Below are positions 42,101 to 53,378 of a stretch of DNA of 60,000 nt, piece by piece. Source of the DNA: Membranipora membranacea (Eukaryota; Bryozoa; Gymnolaemata; Cheilostomatida; Membraniporidae); the NCBI GenBank assembly GCA_914767715.1, contig OU612070.1, forward strand, positions 12,419,501 through 12,479,500, given 5' to 3'. Numbering within the stretch: position 1 is the stretch's first letter; each line of letters opens with the position of its first letter. The notes under the pieces were generated by a model. The model was not told the DNA's origin and did no database searches. It saw only the letters and a program-made list of their open reading frames with translations. Made by a program: the position numbers and the translations under genes.

Positions 42101-43900
42101 TGTCTGTCCACTTCTGTTGACTCCAAGTTGGGTGACTCTGGTGCTGCGCTGGTGGGAGGCTGGTTGCAAACCTGGCTTCAGGTGACAACCGGGATTCAAG
42201 AATGCCTGAAACCCCTGCTTCTAGCCCTAGAGGCAATCAAATCCGAAATTCACCAACCCCTGGTCAACCTGCCAATCCAAACACCTGCTTAAAATGTCTG
42301 AAAGCTGTAACCAAAACAAAACCATCACTAAAATGTAATATCTGTCAATATTCTGCCCATACCTATTGTCTACCCGAGTGGGCTGATGTACTGACCATGA
42401 CTGAATTGACTAAGATAACTAGTAGAACTGGACTTGTATGGTACTGGGTGGGTCAGGGAGGCGCACCCCCACCACCCCTAGACAGCCTACCCAGGCTAGG
42501 TCATACCACCGGCAGTAATATGAAGAATGGGAGTTGGAACATTTTTTGAGGCTGGGATTTGTTCCAATTAGCTTTCAGTCTACATACAGGTCGTAGCTAC
42601 CCAGGGGCCGAACAAACATAAGAAAGCAGTGTACTAAAGTTGAACAAGAACTCAGAGACTATAAAACTGAGTGTTGAAGCCTGGCGCAGTTACTATCTGA
42701 GCCATCCCCTACACCGCTGTCCTTGATACCACCCTTGCGTGTATCTATTTGTGGTATGTTTTCACAGCTTTCCTCACCTTCATCCTGACTTAATTAAAAA
42801 TTCTTTAACACAACACAAAATCCCTTCGTGTATCATGGCTCGGTGTATTGCTAGAAGATTTTATTGTGGGAATGTAGATGGCTCAGCTGTGGCTTGCAGG
42901 GTGGTGCGGGAGAGGCGCTTGGTGATTCTTAAGCTGGATTGGTGGGGAGGGGGGATATCTTTTACAATGAGACAGCTTAATTTAAGGACTCTAGGTATAA
43001 CTGAAATCATAATAATTATACCAATGAAAAAAAACTAATAACACAGTGGTATTTAATTGTAATCATAGCTTGGAGGCTTGATTATGAGTATATATTGAAT
43101 GGGGATAAGTATAACAGATAATAGCCATGAGTTCAAACTTAAAAAAAGAGTAGATTACCATGCGTTTGAGTAAAACAGAAAAATAGAAAGAAGATTTGGA
43201 AACATAGCAGATCTGCTTTTAAAAGCGTAGAGTTAGAAGCCCTGTCATTATTTTTTAGCATGAGTATTGGCGTCCACACACCATCAGGATTGTAATATTG
43301 CATCATGTTAAGATAATCCTCTGACCTTTCACCTATTCCGTTGATGTGTGATGCTTGAGAAAAGAGTCACCTGGCTTTTACCAGTGAGATAAATGTATGT
43401 CTGTGAATATTTTTGTTATTGAATACTTTTGTAAACTGGTTAGAATCATAGGGATCATACTTCATCCACAATCTGAAGAATGGAAGCTGGATAATTTATT
43501 TCCTTTGAAATAAGGCTGCAATTTATCCCAATTTGCTTTCAGTTTACTCAAGTTGAACAAAAACTCAGAGCCTACGAAACTGAGTGCTGAAAGCTTGGCG
43601 CCCATACCATCTGAGCCACCCCCTACACTGTTGACTTCGATATCCCTTTTCCGTGTATCTACTTGCAGTATATTTTCACGGCTTCCTTCATCTTCATCCT
43701 CACTTTATAAAATCTTTGACACGATACAAAATCTGGTCGTGGATCATGGCTCCGTACAAAGAAAAAACCATAACCATTTCTGAGAATTTCCTCAAAACAG
43801 ATGGTGATAAATGTTAAACAAGTTAGTAGGGGCGGAAATGAAACAGACTAGGCTCAAACCTAGACCCATGGGTTGAATTATTGGTAATTTGACTTTTCAA
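39180..43900. repeat. Four-copy degenerate tandem array, unit about 0.8-1.6 kb
   Basis: Landmarks recur in the same order. TAGCATGAGTATTGG-type sequence is near 39578, 40722, 41587 and 43256. ACTCAGAGCCTAC-type sequence followed by CCACCCCCTACACTG is near 40339, 41038, 42650 and 43564. GCAATTACATATTGT and GGCGGAAAT are near 40555, 41310 and 43830. Units start at about 39180, 40617, 41476 and 43142. Length differences come from insertions; unit three contains a LINE-type fragment. Small reading frames recur between units (40390-40599 and 41182-41397 on minus) because of the repeat, not because of conservation. Confidence 0.8.
42202..42549 (+). pseudogene. PHD-finger fragment of a non-LTR retrotransposon ORF1
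   Basis: After a Pro-rich start, Cys29, Cys32, Cys45, Cys48, His53 and Cys56 give the C-x2-C ... C-x2-C-x4-H-x2-C part of a PHD zinc finger (CLKCLKAVTK, LKCNICQYSAHTYC). The last Cys pair expected after the WYW position is absent (VWYWVGQGG), so the finger is incomplete. PHD-type fingers of this sort are known in ORF1 of some animal LINEs. No reverse transcriptase follows. A host PHD gene fragment is the alternative. Confidence 0.5.
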
Positions 43901-44268
43901 TAACTTCATTTAGTAATGTAGTCTTGTTTGTTATCTTGATGTGAACCTTGAAATGGCACTGAAAATAGATGGTGGAAGCGATGAGCTTCTGTTAACACTA
44001 TGGAATGTGTGATACACTGATACACCGACCCCGATCAGCAAACTAGATAATATATCGTTATTGAGGCCTGTAGCAGATGTGAATCAGCTACTGTTGTATT
44101 AGGCCGATGTTTTGATAATGCCAAACAAGACTGACACCTTTTTGTGTTGGCATATATGACAGCATGTTCAAAACATTTCTGCATCCTGCAAACAGGGGCT
44201 ATCAACCGCATAACCTCTAAAGCCCGAAGTGAGTAAGGACACTATACAAGACCCGTCCAAGCTGTGCG

Positions 44269-44961
44269 ATGAGTTACAATCACACGACGCTAGAAGAATT
44301 TAAATCTCTTGTTGTCTCTACACCGATATCTGCTCTGACATTATGTGGCTTGTTAGCGGTCGTTGCCCATGTAAGAATATTGTCGACCAGGTTTAAGAAA
44401 GTGACTGAGTGCTTGGAGGAGAGAGTCATACATCTAAACAAAGTCATCTCAACCATGCAGCGCCAGACGGAACTTGGATTAGCACCTCCGATAGCTGTTC
44501 AAACGTTTGTTTCTCCATTAGAGGACAACTGCAATAGGGAGATAGGAAGAAAACTGCAATTAGCACAACCACCTCCGGGGAGGTCAGTGTGGAAAGTTCT
44601 TCAAGACTCAATGAGATCTGGTATACCCATACCAAGTACTCCTCCACCGCCGACCCCTCGTACTCCTCTGCCAGCTACTCCTAGCAGAAACCAAACTATC
44701 TTTTCTCTACCACAACAGACCATGATAGCAAACAGACGAGGAAGCGCAGCATCATACCTTTATCCAATGGAGCCTGTGTTCCATGTCCCAGTGACCCCTC
44801 CCCCGCAGAGCTACGGTGACCGTCCCTACCAAGGAAGTGCTGAGAACATATATGAGACGATGAGCGCAGACAATCTTCGATATGAAAGACTCATGAAAGT
44901 AGATCCAGCTGCGAGGGAATCGAGATACAGCAAGATAACTGTTTCTGAAGGTGAAGGTTGA
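44269..44961 (+). CDS. Single-pass membrane protein with Pro-rich and SH2-type tyrosine motifs
   Basis: Intronless, 230 residues, family not recognised. A short N-terminus (1-17) with one possible glycosylation site (Asn4-His-Thr) precedes one membrane segment (about 18-37, ISALTLCGLLAVVAHV). A basic, heptad-like helix follows (38-67), then a Pro/Thr-rich stretch (121-138, IPSTPPPPTPRTPLPATP) suited to SH3 domains. The tail has three tyrosine motifs: IYETM at Tyr195 (YxxM, PI3-kinase p85 type), LRYERL at Tyr205 and SRYSKI at Tyr220, both fitting the ITIM pattern S/I/V/L-x-Y-x-x-I/V/L. The basic side after the membrane segment suggests a cytosolic C-terminus. The layout is like a transmembrane signalling adaptor; this is inference from motifs. 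ATG 44269 opens the frame just after GTGCG; AATAAA at 45013 follows the stop. Confidence 0.72.
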   Translation: MSYNHTTLEEFKSLVVSTPISALTLCGLLAVVAHVRILSTRFKKVTECLEERVIHLNKVISTMQRQTELGLAPPIAVQTFVSPLEDNCNREIGRKLQLAQPPPGRSVWKVLQDSMRSGIPIPSTPPPPTPRTPLPATPSRNQTIFSLPQQTMIANRRGSAASYLYPMEPVFHVPVTPPPQSYGDRPYQGSAENIYETMSADNLRYERLMKVDPAARESRYSKITVSEGEG

Positions 44962-45012
44962 ACGGACATACACTGATTTGATACTTTGAATATATATACA
45001 GGTTTAAAAAGC

Positions 45013-45018
45013 AATAAA
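45013..45018 (+). terminator. Poly(A) signal after the membrane-protein gene
   Basis: AATAAA 52 bases after the stop; a second lies near 45170. Confidence 0.55.
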
Positions 45019-45662
45019 TGGATGACAGCAACTTGATTTGAATGTTTATATCTTTTTTGTTAGATCCATGTAGAGAGATTATTTCCAGACTTGTTATATA
45101 TCAGAGATTACAAAACTCATTTATAAGCTACATGGATATTGATCTTTTAGCAGTTTGTCATGATACCCAATAAAATGCAATATTATAACAGATAGGTGCA
45201 ATATGATATCCATACATCACGATTGTTTTTCACACCACAGCTAGTCTTGACCCGAGGTGTTATATAATATATGATAACTCTACATCCATAACTGACACCC
45301 ACCACCACCCACCTTCCTTCCCTGCTGACAATAACATTCACCAGCAGAGTGACAATCGCCAACTCATGTTGGTCATGATGTTGTCTCCTCTTTATACATA
45401 TGAGGATAACTCCGAACTCTTGTACTTGTCTTTTTGCAGAATGTTCATTGCCATAGATCAGTGAGTGTGGGTGTGCAGATCTCTGTTGGCAAATTGGGTG
45501 TGGAGGGACGGTAAAAAGCAAAATCTTAAGGTCGTTCCTCCCTAAATTAGTGAGGGAAAAATATTTTTGTTTAGCTAGTTTTTGTACCGCTATCATCAAC
45601 AGATAAATGAAGCTGCAGAATAATACCGCCCAATACCGTAGCATCAATTACTACCAATACTG

Positions 45663-45771
45663 TAGTTCAAGCGCTCAAACGGCGCAAGATGCTGGTAGAG
45701 GCATTTCATTATCAACCACTGATAATAAAATGCCTCTACCAGCATCTTGCACCGTTTGAGCGCTTAAACTA
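45663..45771. mobile_element. Near-perfect hairpin MITE, family A, youngest copy
   Basis: TAGTTCAAGCGCTCAAAC at the left pairs with GTTTGAGCGCTTAAACTA at the right. The arms (about 50 bp) include AAGATGCTGGTAGAGGCATT and its exact complement. TA at both edges suits a TA target site. Shares ends with the copies at 5297 and 30589. Confidence 0.82.
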
Positions 45772-46252
45772 CCAATATTTATGTGTATGCAAAATGTTTT
45801 ATAAGGTTAAACTTCTTTATTCCAACCAAGAAGGTTCTCAGTTGGGGGCACTTATATTGTTGACTAGTTAAATGTTACCAAATATCATGTTATTGTAATT
45901 GGCCCTTGTTACTTGTCCAATTACCGATGCAATTGTTAACTGAAATTTATTCACAAATGTCATCCCTTGTTTAGCGATGTTATACACCACGGATAGCAGC
46001 TAGCGATGATACAGTTAGCGATCGGAATCTGAGCTAAAAGGTTTACTAAACCACAACAATTGAATTGGATCTATTGGAATGAGGTGAGGGTGATGTCATC
46101 GCCGTTGATAACAGTAAGATTTGGACGATTTTTGCCCAAATACTAATCCGAATTTTTTGAAAGATGCTGCTGATCAGTCGTTCAGGTATATCAACATTAT
46201 CATTTCTCATTCTAGCAATATGCTTGTAATTTGTTGTCATTTCTTTTATCAG

Positions 46253-48265
46253 TTGGATTGCTCCAGTTGTTTTGTTATGGATGGGTATTGTGACATGTAA
46301 GGCTTTCCAATCATATAAGTCGGATATTCCTAATGGCAGCTCAGTGCCTGACACGTGTAGCCTGTCTGGTACGGGAGACATCTGGAGGGGAGTGGGACAT
46401 CAAACTGTAAAAGGAGGCGGAGCTGTGAATAACTTTGGATCCGATTTCGCTTTGGCTGATCATGTAAGTTGTAATACCATCGACACGCTTTAGTTTGATG
46501 ACATCATAAATTTGTAAACTGCTAATAGATAATAACTTTGTGTTGTTATGTAGGCAAAGGGATGTTTTCACTATCAGGTTATAGTACCCTGTCAGCGTGC
46601 TATTAAAAGTTTTGGGGCAGACTGCATTTGGAAGAGTAATAGAGCACTATGTTTTGCATTACTGACAACCTAGACCATATTGCAGAGAGTTATGATGTTC
46701 TAATTGGCTTGAATATGTAGTGGTACATTTAAATTGTAGAATTGGACAGTTGACTTGTGCAATAAAGACAGCGATGGTGATGGAGTCAACAATGGTGAAG
46801 AATTGGGCGATCCCAACTGTGTCTGGGCCCCAGGTAATTTCATGACCTAAACAATACTTTGTAAGCCTATGTGTAATTATTATGCGAATAAAAAAATGTT
46901 TAAGGTGGGTAAACTCCCTTTTTCATTTTATTTGCATACTCTGGTGATTCTGTCAGACATTCAATTGAATAGGTTAGAGGCAAAAATGTGAAACATAACT
47001 CAATGGATAGCTCAGAAAATATTTGCCTACATTACTCCCCCTCAGGGCAGTGCTTAAACATCTGATAGTTGTTTGAGGTTGTTTGAGGTATTCCTTCTTA
47101 TTGTCATGGAAATCGGCAAAATCATGGGGCCAGAAATTCTTAGATAAGGAATTTTTTGCAGACTGCTCTAGAACAAAATCTTGGTCTAAAAGGTATTCTT
47201 GAATAACACAGATAAAAAAGGCTGTTATGGGTAACTCAATGCCCTCTCAAATCAGATCAGTCCTTTTAGCAAAAAAGAAAAAAATCAAAATTAAATAGGA
47301 TAAAAAAAAAGACAAAACAAAAAAACCCAAACATCTTTGAAGCCAAAAAATTAGGGTAAAATAAAAAAGTACACGCAACTGAAACTTTAACAAAACATGT
47401 GTATCAAACGGGCATCGGCATGACTCAATTCATTAAGTATATTTCTTGCAAGTCATAAGGTTTAAATCATGATGTATTTATATACCTTTATTATCCTTTG
47501 CTCCATTGTTATTTATTATGTCAGATGTAAAACCTTTTTAAATAAAACTACCCTTTGGATGTAGCAATACGATGCAACCCAACATCGCTTCCTTTCCTAT
47601 CAATTTTGAAGCAGGACAGTTAAAAAATTGCTTACCTCAAATGAATAGAAATAAGATGATGTAATTGCTAGTGTAAAGTTTAGTGGTCTGTTACAATATA
47701 TAATACCGCAATATAGTTTGCCATATTATTATCTCCACTCTATAGTAATCTATACGGCCCTAGTTTTTGTTTTGTTTGGGCTGTCTACTTATCTACTGTC
47801 AATCTTGTTAGGTGGATGTTGATTGGCTAAACAAAATCTATTTTAGGACAAACACCTGCAGAAATGGCGATATCTCATCCTGGAATATGTGAGCCTGTAA
47901 ACTCTCGGAATTGTAAACAACTGAATACATGGGTATCATCATGCCCAGCCGCTAATCTTAAAGTTACTAACTCTACATTCAGTCCCACCCCTACTCGCCC
48001 TACTACCTCCAGCCTCTCCACCACAACAATAACAAAAGCTGCTGAGGTAGGCACCGAAGCAACTGTAAATGACAAAACTACTGGAGCACCTGTTATTGAA
48101 ACTTCTCAAAAATACTTTACATCAGCTTCCTCATCAACCAAACAGGAAGCAACAAAGAGCAACAGTTTTGAGAGTTTGAACAATGAAGCGAGGGATAGTT
48201 GCCATGCAGTGTGGAAGTCAGTTGGGCTGGGCCTGCTTCTCACGGTGGCAACAAGGTTTGTATGA
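46253..48265 (+). CDS. Temptin-like secreted protein with Thr/Ser stalk, 5' exon missing
   Basis: Three exons are clear: 46253-46463, 46740-46833 and 47847-48265. The first begins with one base of a split codon after TTTTATCAG and encodes the rest of a signal-like hydrophobic stretch (APVVLLWMGIVTCKA). The temptin pattern follows: SDIPNGSSVPDTC, GDIWRGVGHQ, GGGAVNNFGSDFA. Exon two gives NWTVDLCNKDSDGDGVNNGE and ELGDPNCVWAPG, with an Asp-rich DxDGDGxxNG loop like a calcium site. Exon three closes the domain with ISHPGICEP and a CKQLNTWVSSC pair. Temptin is known as a secreted water-borne attractant component in Aplysia. Here a Thr/Ser-rich stalk of about 85 residues and a C-terminal hydrophobic segment (VGLGLLLTVATRFV, then stop) are added, suggesting GPI or membrane attachment. 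The start codon is not located: ATG 46164 is in frame but meets a stop, so an upstream exon is needed. Confidence 0.8.
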
Positions 48266-48989
48266 TCACTTTTTGGCATGGTTTTTACATTGAGTTGTCC
48301 TCTTATTCACCGAGTGCAAATAACTACAAATAGAAAATAATTTACCAAAGTTTTGTTTACTGATATTTATTTGTTTGCAGTGAGTGAACTTTTTTGTCTT
48401 TTAATCTCTTTTCTTTGGTAAATCTCTTTTTTTCTTTATTCTTACAAAAAATTGTGACAAGATTTTGTCACTTTAAAAATAACATAATATAATCACAGAA
48501 CCTTGGAGAGTTTGCTGGCTCAAAGGTTAGGAGCATACATGACAAGATGCCGGCATCATAATAATCTATAGTTGATATAGACAATAACATAATGCTGTAA
48601 ATTAACAGATATGACTTATTGTGTTGTTAGCCAACAGCGATATTGATAGCTATTATAATATCGTTGCCGCTGTTTTGCGCACGTGTTGAGGATGGGGAGA
48701 GTGAATTCTGGCACCTGAACACATACACATATCTCCTGTATTTCCTTCGTACCCAATTGTTGATTTCTTGACATCTCACTTCCATATGATAATTTTTTTT
48801 AAATGGATTTAAATACTGGCCCACAAAAATGACATATATTATTGTTAAAACAGGAAAGGGGCAAAGAGCTGGCATTGTTACAGTAGTCCCCACCCGGTTC
48901 TCTCCATGATGTTTCTCAACTCTCTAACTACTTCAGAAATTCCCTTCATATAAAAATCTACCAATACATTTTTTTCATCGAATACAGTA
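48266..48989. other. 3' flank of the temptin-like gene, no further gene seen
   Basis: AT-rich; the minus-strand frame 48627-48893 has no support. Confidence 0.5.
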
Positions 48990-49730
48990 AATTTTCAAGG
49001 ATGGATGTCATCACATGCCGGAATATGGTTTGAAAGAAACTAATCCTCCAGATTGTGTCACAAGATTTTTTATAACATAATTACATGTAATAATATTATT
49101 TACGAGCCTTATGAACAAATAGCTGGCTGGTATAAGTTTGAATAAAATCTCACATCAGCAAACAATGTAATCATAAGCTCATTTTACGGCAAAAGCTTAG
49201 GGATAAGCCATACCAAAGAGTTTGAAGAGCTAACTCAAACTTCTTGGCCACACACAAGCCTCTTTATCGAATGAACATAATTGAGAAAAGCTTCATTATG
49301 AGTAGTTGTACAGCTTGTTGGTAAGCCCTTCACCCAACAGTGTAATTATGAGCTCATTCTACAGTCAACGCTATATAAAGCTTGGGGATTAGCCACAGCA
49401 AGCCTCATCATCTAATGGACATAATCGAAAATAGCTTACACTTGGATCAGTTCTACATCAACCTCCAGACTATAAACACCAGTGAAGGATGAACAGTGAA
49501 GAAGTGGAAAATGCAGTTCACCATCAGATTGCTACTACTAAGAGTTCTGCCACATAACTACTGATTGTGTTTCTTCCTGTGTAGGAGGCTGATTTGACCT
49601 GATGTTCGCTCAATGGACAATCTGGCTGTTGTGTTGAAGCGATAGAGAAGGAAGATTATGAACCGATTTTGGTGAGTTTATTGCAGATGCAACCAAATTC
49701 AGGAGTGTGTTTAATTTGATATCGACCTAA
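48990..49730 (+). repeat. Dispersed repeat B, copy 1
   Basis: Shares, in the same order and orientation, ATGNCATCAC-GCNGGAATAT, TTGTGTCACA, AGGAGGCTGATTTGACCTGA and GTGAGTTTATTGCAGATG with the block at 53379-53990. Diverged, with indels. It may be an old non-autonomous transposon; no ends found. Confidence 0.65.
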
Positions 49731-50271
49731 GATTTCGGGTTTGTCTTCTACGGAATCCAAATGGAATCTTAAACACAAATTACTAGAAGTCAAGTTTCGT
49801 ACAGGAAGAAAAGTGTCATATCACTCTGGTTTGTTTCCTATTAACCAAATTTTGGGCTTTTTGCCCTCCGTAATTTTATTTTCCAACAGCCACGACACTT
49901 CCTCCTTGTCTGTGGTCATCTAACTACCCGCCCGACTCTGTTCTTTCAAATAGTGGATTGTCTAGTATTTATTATTATTAGCCTTTCTGATGCAAGTTAT
50001 TTCTCTCTTTATTCTGACCCTTAGAGCCAAGCACTTCACCCTTGCCAAATGGCGCACTGATCGCATCTTCAGATCTAACCTTTCTTGAAAAGATTGGTTT
50101 GTTTTGCTTCTTTCAATCTTGCATATTTGATATGACCCACAAGCAATTTCAGGAAAAATAGAATCCAGATTACCTTGTTCTGTTCCTACGTTGTTAGGTC
50201 GGAGCCGGAACTTTGCCGACCTGCCGACTGCCGACAGGCCTGTTCTCAAATATTTCAGTCTTAGCATTTGA

Positions 50272-51007
50272 TTTCCAACCTAAATGCAAAATGCAAGTGC
50301 ATATGCTAACAGTATGCAAGTGCATATACTAACAGTACACCCAGCACATGTTGGTAACCCATTTAGGTCAGTGAACTGACTGAACTTACCATGCTTCCTT
50401 GCTTTTTCGTGATAGTGAACCTGTCTTAACTGGCTACCGATAAACTATTATGATACATTTCGGAAATATACAAACAATTTACTAAATCCCTGAATCCAGA
50501 CAGCTTCATTCATGCTTGAACTAAACTCATCTTCGTCTTCGTCTTGTTAATCGCCGTCGACGAGGTCTTTATAAGCAATGTGCAGTAGTAGACAACGGCA
50601 TGGTTATAACAGTATTTTACTTCTGAAATTATGAAGACGAGTGAATAACACTTTATAATCCCAGGCAGCATAAAAGGAATAAGAGAAATGCACTGGATAA
50701 AAATTCCAACATTTGTATTTTATTGAATAACAATAAAAAGGCAATGTTTCTTTCAAAAAGCATGAGGGTTGTCTTTTCAAAATGAGAATGAGAGCGCAAT
50801 TCCCAAAACTTTTCCAATAAAGATGGCGGCCCCCATGCAAAAAGAAAATTTTTCACAAGGGAGAGGAAGAAGGGGGGAAGAAGCAAGGAAACATGGTAAG
50901 TTCAGTCAGTTCACTGCCCTAAATGGGTAACCAACATGTGCTGGGGGTACTGTTAGTATATGCACTTGCATACTGTTAGCATATGCACATTTGCATTTAG
51001 GTTGGAA
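50272..51007. mobile_element. 735-bp fold-back MITE inserted in the left arm of repeat 50192-53030
   Basis: CCAACCTAAATGCAAAATGC at the left matches the complement of the right end (GCACATTTGCATTTAGGTTGG). Arms of about 125 bp pair well (AGCACATGTTGGTNACCCAT, GTCAGTTCACTG). The copy of the surrounding sequence near 52921-52945 lacks the insertion, which confirms the boundaries to within a few bases. The middle encodes nothing recognisable. Confidence 0.78.
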
Positions 51008-52900
51008 TAGGCGTATTTAACTATCTCGAACTCTCGAATGTTAGAGGCAAGGATGGTTAGAGTGTTGGGAAAAATGTTTCACCCTCGAATCAAGTAATAA
51101 GGAATTGTCTTCTTTTTCTGTTATTATTATTAGTTGTCCTCTCTTTGTCACTGGACATAAAAGTAAAATTTTGATATGAAATCAGTAGACTTTTTGTTGT
51201 CTATTGACATTCCAAGGTCATCTTAATTAATACTTTGGGATCATTGAATTCCATATCTGGAATAGCATCATTAGCTTTCTTTTGCAAAACAAAGGGCTTG
51301 CAAAAATAGCCAGTCCCTAGTAGCAATCTAGAAATGCCCTAATCATCGACACTGTAGGGGTATAATTACTGTTTGCAATTATGTAAACAAGACAATTTCT
51401 CAGGCTAATTATTCATGCGACTAGGGACAGCCAATCAGATAACAGTCAGATGGGTCCCTGTGTTTAGTGTCCTAAGCCTATAACGCTATGATACTATCTC
51501 CATTCTAGGAGAAGAATCTAATTCAGTGTTTGGGATGCAACGAAGTTACAGGAAAATACAGATAGAGCAAATCTTTTCTCCCTAAAAACTTCATCATGCT
51601 ACCCTAATGCTACCCAAATCTCTGGAGTATTGCTCTGTATATATTGTTACCCAGAAAGTCCCTTGCCTTTTATCCCTCCAATCCTCTCATCAATATGCAT
51701 ATTTAGCAGCAAAGCACGCACACCTGTCTGTTTTTGTTTTTTTTTCATCATCATCATCATGATCATCATTTCATTATTGATGATGATGGTTGGTGGTTGA
51801 TTGATTGCTTGTTGTTGATTCATTGATTTTATTGTTGTGTTGATTGATTGAGACTGTCAACAGAACCCCACAGAACCACCACTTGGCCATCATAGTCATA
51901 GCTATCAATCATGGTCACAACACAGCCTCAGAGTCAGACCCACTGCAGTCCATTACAATATAAAGTACAGTTATGCTGTAGTATGTTGGATAGGACCTGG
52001 GGGCCGATGTCAGGGAGACATGCCCCAATGCACCTATGAGAGTTGTGTAACAAAAGGCCTTTTGTTTGGTGAACAAAGGAGTACAATGGCAGGCAAAGTG
52101 TGCTTGTCTGAATACATGTTGGATTCGTGTGATTGCATGCTGGGGCGCGTGTATGCTAGGCTCAGTTCTCCACTTTCGCTACACTCATTTGTGGGTATAC
52201 ACAAGATCCACCCGCTGCTACGATATGTAGGAACCACTGGTAAAGGGTATTTCACAATTGTACTTTATTTTGTAATGCATCATGGGCACCTGCTGGTATA
52301 CAATTCATACCTGACAAGTCTCCCTTTTTGGTAGGGAGGCTCCCAGTTTTTAGGGTCTTTTTCCACCCCATCCCTATCTCCCTTTTTTCTCCCTTTTTTC
52401 AGCTTCCTTTAACCAGCAAAACTTTTTAAGCTTCTTTTTGCAAGGCAAACAATGTTTCCCAACTTAACAGTGCATATAACTATGTAATTGCTTATTGCAA
52501 TTACTGCTTGTATGTAAAAACAGGTAAAATGATGCAATTCATAGTATGAAAGCTCAAGTTTTGGCTTAGAAATTTGACAAACAAGGGCTGAATTGCGCCG
52601 ACACTCTGGGGCGCAGAGCCGTATTCCGAGTTTGGGAGTTTGTCCGCGGAGACCTCCTGATTTCTGGGTCTACCTACTTGTCATGTATGGTATACATCAT
52701 ATTTATTCTGGGGAATGATGTTGATTTTCCAATCTTTAACCTGGAGGTCAACAAGTCACTTACTTACCAATGGAGTTTCTCTGGTTATGTTAATATTCTC
52801 TACTCTAACAATTTGTTAGAGACTCTAACAAATTTGTTAGAGTCTCTAACAGATGCTTGTCTCCTGAAAAAAATTTTTCCGCTGCGCGGGGCTTTTTTTG
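51008..52900. other. Repeat-rich region without recognised genes
   Basis: Holds a (CAT)n/(GAT)n-type simple repeat at about 51745-51850 and, near 52801-52855, alternating CTCTAACAAATTTGTTAGAG palindromes. The frame at 52020-52334 has no support. Confidence 0.55.
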
Positions 52901-53378
52901 TTAGAGAGTTGACCAGACAGATTAAATACGCCTATGGTTGGAAATCAAATGCTAAGACTGAAATATCTGAGAACAGGCCTGTCGGCAGTCGGCAGGTCGG
53001 CAAAGTTCCGGCGCCGGTTGTTAGGTATCTGTTTACCCTGCTCATCCCTGTCTTTTTTCTACGTCAGGATAGCCTGGTAATAACGATGTCCCAAACTTCC
53101 CCCTTGATCAGTTTTTTTGGAGACGAATTGATAGGTTTAGTGGTTGTTCTCTCCTGTCTTCCAGTTGGGTGAACTCCTGGTGAATTGACAAATTCAACGC
53201 ACAAGTTTGGGAAAGCGGATCAAACTTGGCAGTTCAAATGTGGTATGGGAATATGATACCATAAAAGTATGTGTAAAATCCCCATAAACATGCTAATTAT
53301 GTCTACATTGTACATGTTGATGATCAGTAACCAATGCACGCAAGTCGTGCAAGTATACTGTATATTATATTTTCAACG

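Larger units (their letters stand above)
50192..53030. repeat. Inverted repeat pair (about 90-100 bp arms) spanning 2.8 kb
   Basis: The left arm near 50192-50276 includes CTTTGCCGACCTGCCGACTG and GCCTGTTCTCAAATATTTCAG. The right arm near 52937-53030 is its close complement. GGCGTATTTAA-type sequence continues the match beyond the nested fold-back element, showing that the element was inserted into the left arm. The reading frame 52678-53172 crosses the right arm and is not trusted. Confidence 0.75.

Noticed and set aside
45183-45647. 154-codon minus-strand frame
   Set aside because: No domain, no family resemblance and no splice or promoter context; it lies in the 3' flank of the membrane-protein gene next to a MITE.
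52678-53172. 164-codon plus-strand frame
   Set aside because: It runs through the right arm of an inverted repeat and several short palindromes; no protein family is recognisable.
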